DNA of 64,000 nt from Strigamia acuminata (taxonomy: Eukaryota > Arthropoda > Chilopoda > Geophilomorpha > Linotaeniidae), in contig OX442314.1 in NCBI GenBank assembly GCA_949358305.1, forward strand, positions 60,397,369 through 60,461,368. Direction: 5' to 3'. How positions within the stretch are numbered: the stretch's first letter is position 1; each line of letters starts with the position of its first letter. Below are positions 56,463-64,000 of the stretch, one piece after another. The notes below the pieces were generated by a model. It searched no databases, had not been told where the DNA came from, and saw only the letters and a program-made list of their open reading frames with translations. Made by a program: the position numbers and the translations under genes.

Positions 56463-59400
56463 AAACGAACACCATTAAAATGATACGTAAATTGATTTAA
56501 TTAATTTTAACGTGTTTCGGTGGCTCATGTTTGACTTTTATTACGTATTGGAGACCGTTTTGGAATTTATTCTAAATTTTGCAAATCAGAATTAGTCATT
56601 TAATCTGCTTGAATGTCTATTTCGTGGATATTTATCATTTTTATTTTCATTTTACAGGCGCCATTTAGAAAAATCATTCGACACGAAAGGTTCATTTGAT
56701 TTCCTTTGATTTGATTTGATCGGGGGTGTAAAATCCAACTCTCTACCTCCTCGTGGTCACCTCTGGGGAAACTGACAGCTTGGTGTGTGTCAGTGGATCT
56801 GAATGAGAGCTCTGGTGGTTCGAATTGTCATTTTATTGCTCGATTCCAGTCAATCTCTATTTATTATACCATTATCACGTTTGGTATTGTAAGACTGCAT
56901 TCTCATATACGGGTGCAGCATTTACGAATACGAATGAATGGTTAATAGTTGGTTAGAGGCTGGATGTTCTGATTGCAATTCAGATATACAAGTATTCAAT
57001 AATTTATATCTAGATTTTTCGAATTCTCATCTCCATGCCTGTGGCAGTCTGTTTATAATTTTGTTCGTTCTAAAATTCTAAATTCTAGTTTTTATTTTTT
57101 TGCTAAACTAAACACTAATGCGGTCTGTGTGCGATCGAAATGCGGTTTTGTTGCGTTTAATTTGGTTTCGATGTGCCATTTCCGCTTACAAAAAAATTAT
57201 TTCACACAAAAATAATGAGGGTTGGAAGGGTTAACTCTTTTGGTACTGGTCTGTAACAGTTCCAATTGGCTGTTGCCATTTGCTACTGACTAAAAGCATT
57301 TCTAAATGACTGACAAGTGAGCTATGCTTGTTGAATTTTTATGTGTTTTATTTCTTTTTGAATTCAATGTTGAAAAAATGAATTTGCATGTGAAATTTAC
57401 ATGTATAATCGGACATTGATTTTGTGACTCAACTGGCAGCAATTTAATTTGTCCTTCACACTTTGACATGAATTAGGCTTAAGAAAGGGCAGTGGCAATC
57501 TCTTTCTCCACTATACTTTTCACCTCAACCACACTCGTGTAATCAACTGCCAGCCCCAATTGCTATACTTTCCTCCACAATGCCTCGCAATAGTGATAGT
57601 CACTGAGTGTATTTGCCGTAAATTTGCTGCGAATTTACCGTGAATTTAGGGCTTGTGTCTGTGGTGCAATTTACAACGAAAGTTCCAGCCACTTGCTCAA
57701 AGTCCAAAAATTTATTTGCAATGATTACACAAAATTAATGCATCATATAAAATTGTTTTATCTAGGCTTCTATTATTTCTATTATTAAAAAAATCCACCT
57801 TCTCATATAGCTGTTATTCACAAAAATCAAGTGAGATTATTTCGTAAAAAAATAAATATGTATGTATAGTTTAAACGTTTTTTTTTTTACCAATTTTTAC
57901 AGTTTTTTAAACTAGAAGTCTACGCACAAGATAATGAAGTTTTTTCAGAAAAACAAATTGAATCATTTTAAAGGAATTATTTTTAACCCGCCACCACAGG
58001 TGACATAGTTGCCCAGAAGCGACTTCGACTTCGGAGGAAGTGGAAGGAGGGTTGCTAACTTAACTAGCCATAGGGGCTCTAGAGGCTAAGGGACTGGTCA
58101 AAGTTGGGGAGAGAAAGCAGACAGGTCTAACCTCATTGAAAACCAATGCTTTACTACATCAACAATACACTTTTGATGATCACAAGAATTAAAAAACGCA
58201 TCGCAAGCGCCGCAATCACCAAAACCATTAATCACCAAATTAAGGATTCCATTTTACCTGTACGGTTAATTAAATGATTAATTGTGGTTGATAAAACATG
58301 ACTGACATCACATTACCTTAAAAGTCCCATCCACCTGGAAAAATGCGGTATTTCTTGCAGCACAAAATTATTGATTGCTCTTGTCAGGAATGCAAACTAC
58401 GGTATATTGTCTATAAACCGTCCGTGAGTGCAGTGTGTGAAAGCAGGAGACAGATTTTCACAAACAAGGCCATCAACCTATGGAGGCCGCCATCTTTATT
58501 CAGCCAAGAGTGGATAGGAACTAAAATACAGGTGTTAGAGGCTAGTCGCTCTCCAACAGTAACTGTGGAACAAATCATCCACGCAATGGTTGATTTGTTC
58601 TTTACAAACAAAGCAAACAAATAATACACTTCCAGTATTCACACTGGATAAAACCGGGGCAAACTAAAAGATAAACTTTAACACAAGCAGACGACAGTCT
58701 GCGCAACACCGTAAGACATGTGTTGATTGAATTAGCGTGACAATCAACACTCTACCTCGAGACAATAAACGATGCTGAACAGAAACGCGCCATTGTCGCA
58801 CTAGCACGGAAACGTGCGACATATTGCACCATATGGCGGATCCAAAATCCCAACACGGTAACTAAACAAAAATTTGTGTTGAAATGAAAACAGCATAAAA
58901 CTTTATCTTGCAAATGAAAAACACAGTTTATTGAAAATTAAAAACAAAATTTTAATAATTAGAAGACTAAAAACAATAAAAAAAACACCAAACTGTTTTC
59001 TCTTGTGGTAGTGCACAGTCGCAGGTCAGGCGTAATAAGGCTTGGCCAATGGGAATTAGGCCAACCTTGAAGTGGGTTTGAGTGGTGTCGAGAAAATGTC
59101 CGGCCTAAAATCAATTGACTGTTCACAAATCTCACCTAGAAAAACAATTTTTTTTCAATAAAAATCAAAATTCTGAATTAAATGAATCACCCGTACCACA
59201 TTCATAATCATTACTAGGGATGGATGATGGCACGCAGAAATGAATGACATCGGACAAAGAATTAAACTAAAAATGTAACAAACATTAAAACTGAATAAAA
59301 AGCTGAAAAAATTCATACAGGGCTTCGAAGCTTGCGACTGTCTGAAGTCTTCTATGACATTTTGGTGTCGAGAAAATTACCGGCCTAAAACCCATAAAAT

Positions 59401-60654
59401 GTTAAAAAATATCACCCAAACCCGAGTTGTTAGATGAGAGGAATGGTGTTTTGGGCTGGTTTGCGATGTTTTGTTCGATTCCAGCTGTTTTTACTCATAC
59501 TAGTAGTACCATGCCATATGACGTTGAGCAAATTTGTTGGTGTTCGCGCTAAATACGTCAGTTTTTAGGGTTGCCATCTAGTGGTAAAATTGAATAAGTT
59601 CTAATTTAACTTAGTTTTTATTTTTAAAATTTTAATTTTGTTTTTAATGAATGAATTAATGACTTAAAAACTGGCTTTAATGATTTATAAACTAAATAAA
59701 AAAACGGATTTGAAACTAATAATAATAACAATAATAACGCCATCCAAAAAATCAAATAAAAATTGTATATATTGTTACATGTGAGCTGGGGTCAACCCAC
59801 ACATAACAATTATGTTTAAATTTAACAGTGACCTTGGAAACCTTAGGTGAAATAAATTGAGAGAAACTTTGATTTAACTTTCCAATTAAATCTCCTTTAA
59901 TCTTTGGGATTTATTACATAAATCAACATAAGAAAATCATAAACTAAATCTCTATTTAAACCTAAATTATAAAGCAAGAATGATAATCAATGAAATGTCA
60001 TATTATTCATGCCTGAGCTAAAGAGACCGAGTGCTGCGCGCGCTGGTCTACAGAAGCCAATCTTGAGCCATGTTAACTGTTTGAGATCCAGAACTCTTCT
60101 GCTCTCTTCTACTCACTTTGCTTAACAAGTAAGCTCTGGCATTCCTCTCTGCTCAGCGCCCCTCTATGCCCGGCGCTCCTGGGCTGCAGCCCAGTTAGCC
60201 CAATGGTAAAGATGGCCATGTTTCTATAGAAGAATGAAATTATCTTTTTACAGCTTAATGTTTTTATTTTTAATGTTCTCTTTTTCTATTTGTTGAACAA
60301 ATTTTAAATGTATTTTTCCAAAAAAAAATAAAAAATGTAAAAAAGTTAAGCAAATAAAACAACTATCAAAGAACAAATTTTTACGACAAGAGCCCTAAAC
60401 TTGAAAAATATCATCGACTTTAAATTTTGAGACTAATGGAAACATACTGAATAAATGTGTGACCAACTGACCGCCGCCAGTCGGCACTGGCGACATTAAG
60501 TGGAGGATCCTCAGCATTTTTTTTTGTGGCATTTACATGTCTTGGTATTGTAAGAATGTGACATTTGCACCACTAATTGTAGCAACATGTCCCTTTTCGT
60601 ATCGCATTTACATTGCGTTTACATTGGAGAATGTCAAATTGACTGTTAGTAATC
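56463..60654. other. Long stretch without a recognised gene
   Basis: The stretch is AT-rich and may be intronic to a gene starting at 56.4 kb. GGTGTCGAGAAAATGTCCGG near 59,080 and GGTGTCGAGAAAATTACCGG near 59,362 form a direct repeat followed by CACC at a similar distance. The open frame at 58,343-58,624 has no recognisable domain. CG-rich sequence at 58,690-58,850 and 60,020-60,190 has no identified function. Confidence 0.4.
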
Positions 60655-61050
60655 TTAATTCTTTTTTGCAATTAATGTTTGTTTACTGAGATCCGTAGGA
60701 GTGATATATGATAATTGTATTCTATTAATGTCTGGTTTGGTAAGAAGATAACCTAATTTGGAACAAACAATTACTGGCATGGACTTAATAAAGTCGGCAA
60801 GTACCAAATTTTGTGATTCACCTTTGGAGTATTTTTGGAATTCTTCAGCCAATCCCAAGATCCTTGGCGATTTGGTGGCGATTTGGCCTTGATGTCTCAT
60901 AACAACATACCGGTATTCTCCCAATGATTTGTGATCAGCTGCCCCTGCGCGCTGATCACTGCCCTGCAGCCCAATGCACTTGGTGCAGCTCTCTCGCACA
61001 GGTTGCGGTTCCTCGCAATCAGGTGGAGCTGCGAGCTTTTGATTCACCAA
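60655..61050 (-). pseudogene. Unrecognised open frame overlapping a repeat
   Basis: A 131-residue minus-strand frame is present. Its first 45 residues overlap the repeat shared with 20,335-20,470, and the second half (FQKYSKGESQNLVLADFIKSM) resembles no family I know. It may be the remnant of a transposon-related or Myb/MADF-like protein; this is a guess. Confidence 0.25.
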
Positions 61051-61682
61051 GTGTTTGTTGTCATTTTATGTTGTTTCAGTCTCTGTAGAATTGTCCACGC
61101 TGTGACATCAGCATGTACCATTGGTCTTGTATAAACAATGGCACAGAGGCCGCCGGTTCTGTTAACTCACTGGAACGTCTAAGCATCAACCACGTAGTTA
61201 AATCGGTCGATCAAATCCAAAACAATGTTCTCACTATTATTTAATTGGTAGATTCATTTCACGTGTACATTGAGTACATTCGTTCCAGACCACATCCAGT
61301 TGTCTGTGACATTTTTCAGTTGTTAAAAGTTTAGTGACAAGTGATTTTCAGTCCGTTAGTTAAAAAAGTAAGATGAACATCACTTCTCAGTGGTTGAGTG
61401 GCAGCGGAAGATTGGTTTAATTTTTTTTTAATTCTAAATTCAAAAATTTGTTCTAAACAGTACAATACTTACGGTAGTTACTATTTTTTAAAATTATTTT
61501 TGGAATAGATAGGAAATAGCTGAATCAGTAGGGCCTTGGATCCGTCTATCGGCACTTGTTAGCAGCGGGCTATCGTAAATTTCTAAAATATAAAATGACA
61601 AACATCCAGACTATATTTTTCATAAATAGAATATATCACTAAAGGAAGTTTCATTTCACGTGCTCTCTTTTCTTAAAAAAGT

Positions 61683-61695
61683 TATTTTATTTTTA

Positions 61696-61726
<31 letters not shown>

Positions 61727-61738
61727 TATTTTATTCAT
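61683..61738 (+). repeat. (ATTTTT)n microsatellite
   Basis: Short tandem TTATTTTTATTTTT units are present, about 55 bp in all. Confidence 0.85.
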
Positions 61739-61961
61739 AAGTCGTCAATTTTTTTGCAATGAACGTAGCGACGACGTGTTTATTAAATGAAGCAAAGCAT
61801 GCGACGTCGTCAATGCGTTCGTTTAGATACGCCTGAGCGACGTAGAATGAAATCAACTACTTAAGGAGCCACTACACTTATTCCTACTCAATTCGTTATG
61901 ACTGTGTAGCAACACTAACACTATTGTTGGTTCATTTCGGTCGATAGCTTATAAATCAGAA

Positions 61962-62495
61962 ATGAAGAGAAAACATCCGGATTACAGTTGCAATCTGTGT
62001 GATTATACGTGTTCATTTTATTCGCATTTGGAAACGCACATGCTTAATCACACTGGTGAAAAGCCTTTCAAATGCCAAATATGTTCACTTTCATATAAGT
62101 CTAAACAAAACCTGACTGTACACATGCGCAATCACACTGGAGAAAAACCATTCAAGTGCCATTTGTGTGTTTATTCCTGCAGCACTAGTGGGAGTTTAAA
62201 AAGACATTTAGCAACCCATAGTGGAGAAAAATCGTTCAAGTGCCATTTGTGTGCTTATTCCTGCACTCAAAATGGGAATTTAAAAAGACATTTAGCAACC
62301 CATACTGGAGAAAAACGGTTCAACTGCCATTTGTGTGCTTATTCTTGCACTCAAAGTGGGCATTTAAAAACACATCTTACAACCCATACTGGAAAAAAAC
62401 TGTTTAAGTGTCATTTGTGTGCTTATTCTTGTAAAAGTAAAGTTACTTTGAAAAAACATTTAACAAAACATACAGATGAAAACCCAAGTTGTTAA
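61962..62495 (+). CDS. C2H2 zinc-finger protein, six fingers, 177 aa
   Basis: Six fingers lie on a strict 28-residue period: C10/C13/H26/H30, then C38..., C66..., C94..., C122..., C150/C153/H166/H170. They are joined by HTGEKPF-type linkers. Fingers 3-6 are near copies of one another (FKCHLCAYSC). This points to recent internal duplication of an 84-bp unit. The protein has no other domain: the N-terminal seven residues and C-terminal seven residues are all that lie outside fingers. The DNA-contact positions of fingers 4 and 5 differ by few residues. It is probably a nuclear DNA-binding protein, and an additional upstream exon cannot be excluded. Confidence 0.87.
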   Translation: MKRKHPDYSCNLCDYTCSFYSHLETHMLNHTGEKPFKCQICSLSYKSKQNLTVHMRNHTGEKPFKCHLCVYSCSTSGSLKRHLATHSGEKSFKCHLCAYSCTQNGNLKRHLATHTGEKRFNCHLCAYSCTQSGHLKTHLTTHTGKKLFKCHLCAYSCKSKVTLKKHLTKHTDENPSC

Positions 62496-62639
62496 TTCTT
62501 TAGTTGCAAACAACAGTCCAATAAACGTTGCTATCTTAAGACTTTGTCTAATTTCTCAATCAAAGATAAAAAATATTAACACCAGATGTCCGTCACCGCG
62601 TCGTTTTTCGTTGACTCTTCTTAAATTTTCAATGTTTTG

Positions 62640-62830
62640 TGTATTTTGTCGACATTTGGGGAGCAATTCTGAGGATTACAGTTGCAATCTGTGTGATTAT
62701 TCACGTTGTTCGTATTTGGAACAACACATTTAAAATACATACGCGAACAACCGCAGAAACCCATTTTAAGTGTCATTTGTGTGCTCATTCCAGTGCCAGA
62801 AATATAACTTTAAAATTTAATAACCTCATA
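62640..62830 (+). pseudogene. Decayed zinc-finger fragment
   Basis: DYSCNLCDYS and, in another frame, HFKCHLCAHSSARN repeat the start of finger 1 and the core of later fingers of the gene at 61,962. Frameshifts and stops break it. The DNA word GATTACAGTTGCAATCTGTG occurs in both, so this is a tandem duplicate that has decayed. Confidence 0.75.
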
Positions 62831-62943
62831 CTATTTCTAATAATTTTCTTTTAATCATCCTATTAATCATTCTTTTTACAAAATGTGTTTTTCCTGTGGT
62901 ATAGTTAAAAAAAAGATAACTTATGTGAACATTTATTTATTTT

Positions 62944-63060
62944 GACTTTAATGGTTTATTTTATAAAAATTTGACTGAAATGATTTATTTTATAAAAATT
63001 TGACTGAAATGATTTATTTTATAAAAATTCGACTGAAATGATTTATTTTATAAAAAAAAA
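62944..63060 (+). repeat. 29-bp tandem repeat
   Basis: Four copies of GACTGAAATGATTTATTTTA-TAAAAATTT begin at 62,944, 62,973, 63,002 and 63,031. The first is diverged. Confidence 0.88.
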
Positions 63061-63118
63061 ACATTGTGGTGTTGCATGCTATACTCGTGGGAGAGATGGG
63101 CACACCCAAGATTGAACG

Positions 63119-63162
63119 AGTTATTAGGTTTGGCTACTTGGCCAAAATGACGTCATTTCCAG
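63119..63162. mobile_element. Fragment of the GACTTATTAGGTTTG MITE
   Basis: TTATTAGGTTTGGCTACTTG and CCAAAATGACGTCA match the left end of the element at 51,443-51,685. The right end is not present. Confidence 0.6.
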
Positions 63163-64000
63163 TGCTGGACTGGCCCGGCGAGATACAGGAAATTTCCGGA
63201 TGGCCCGTGATGCTGTAATTTTTTTTCCTTTTATTGTGGCCCGATTTATCAAGATTTCTCGCTAGAAATTTGTTCTCCTGGCCCGAACTGTCCAGATTTC
63301 CCAGTACTAAATTTGTTCCCAGTCATTCAGAGCTTGCACATGTTAACATCCTCATTTTCACAAAATCCCGCGAATTAATACATAAAGCACTTGTTAAGAT
63401 TAACATTTTTCAAATTGTAAACATTACTCTTGTCATCACTGGCATAAGTCATTCAATTGATTCAAATATGAATTCGAATTTACCGCGAGATTTTCGTAGA
63501 GATTTGTTCTGTCTAGGTCTATAATCCGTGTTTTTCGCATTTGAACCCCGTATCCCGAACCATTGTGAGTCGAGATAAAAGCAAACACTTTCGTTCCTTC
63601 GTTCCTGCCTACATTTCAATGCCGGTGCGAAGGTTATTTCGCACGGAATGGGTAACATTTTACCTCAATTTAAGAACTTCATTGAGACTCATTTTCAGTT
63701 TTATATTTTTCAGTGGTGCCTGCGCATAACAATTTTCATACGAAATTGCCGAGTTAAGTTACGTGAACTGACATCGAACATGATATGAAATGGACAAACC
63801 AGAGTTTGGTGACAAAAAATCATAAGTAATCAATTAATTTCACGAGTGTTTACGGTATTTTTGGGCGGAAAAATGCCATTTTGGGCAATAAACGTAAACT
63901 TATATTTTCCGTCGTATTGTGAACAAAACTTATTTAAAGTATTCATTTCCAGTTTCATATAAAAAAAAATGCATTTTGTTTAACCGTGCGAAAAAGGAAC
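63163..64000. other. No gene recognised
   Basis: The stretch is AT-rich, with repeated TGGCCCG words at 63,170-63,290. No frame with a recognisable domain was seen. Confidence 0.4.

Noticed and set aside
58343-58624. 93-residue plus-strand frame
   Set aside because: No recognisable domain, no splice or start context, and a similar open frame exists antisense.

Overview
This is a eukaryotic, almost certainly arthropod, genomic window. A long TTAGG array (the telomere repeat of insects and many other arthropods) lies inside it. An aldehyde oxidase with an arthropod-type molybdopterin-domain signature and a secreted serine protease with a Cys-rich N-terminal module can both be rebuilt from short GT-AG exons. 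BEL/Pao, Ty1/copia and Ty3/gypsy elements, foldback elements and MITEs fill the rest. I cannot place the organism more precisely. Host genes with many introns sit between about 40 and 55 kb, and most of 1-40 kb is repeat.

Layout. 1-1,243 is an apparently exact copy of 12,613-13,855. 1.64-4.96 kb is a structure built almost entirely of palindromes: a 34/56-bp hairpin array, then four large hairpins (140-bp arms, 79-bp loops) spaced mostly 551 bp apart, then the hairpin array again in inverted orientation. 5-12.6 kb holds a 392-bp hAT-type MITE with an 8-bp target duplication and a dense family of CG-rich short inverted repeats. 13.8-17.7 kb is a minus-strand gypsy element (gag, protease, RT, RNase H) cut off before integrase. 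20.9-21.3 kb is a foldback element. 22.5-22.96 kb looks like a CCAAT-rich promoter with a first exon.

23,009-35,315 is a BEL/Pao element with paired 625-bp LTRs and CCATG target duplications. It carries, inside its gag, a copia element (28,286-34,009; 433-bp LTRs; ATCTC target duplications). The copia element is itself rebuilt: its 3' end (RNase H end plus LTR, 688 bp) is repeated as an inverted copy, and this is followed by 474 bp of TTAGG repeats that abut the integrase core, so most of integrase and all of the reverse transcriptase are missing.

35.6-39.8 kb is a 20-bp minisatellite split by a 2,528-bp LTR element (CTCCC target duplications, LTRs identical by eye). That element encodes one intact 676-residue Gag-protease protein and has no reverse transcriptase or integrase.

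40,133-48,875 (minus) is a complete aldehyde oxidase gene: I traced 26 coding exons that sum to 3,804 nt (1,267 codons plus stop) with consistent phases. Upstream on the same strand are an intronless, divergent histone H2B with a poly(A) signal and a CRE/CCAAT promoter (49,759-50,112), and a seven-exon secreted trypsin-like protease (50,376-54,441, 459 residues). Introns of both large genes host foldbacks and MITEs. A NRF1/YY1-type promoter lies near 56.2-56.46 kb, and a six-finger C2H2 protein is at 61,962-62,495 with a decayed finger fragment behind it. No tRNA, rRNA or CRISPR was seen.
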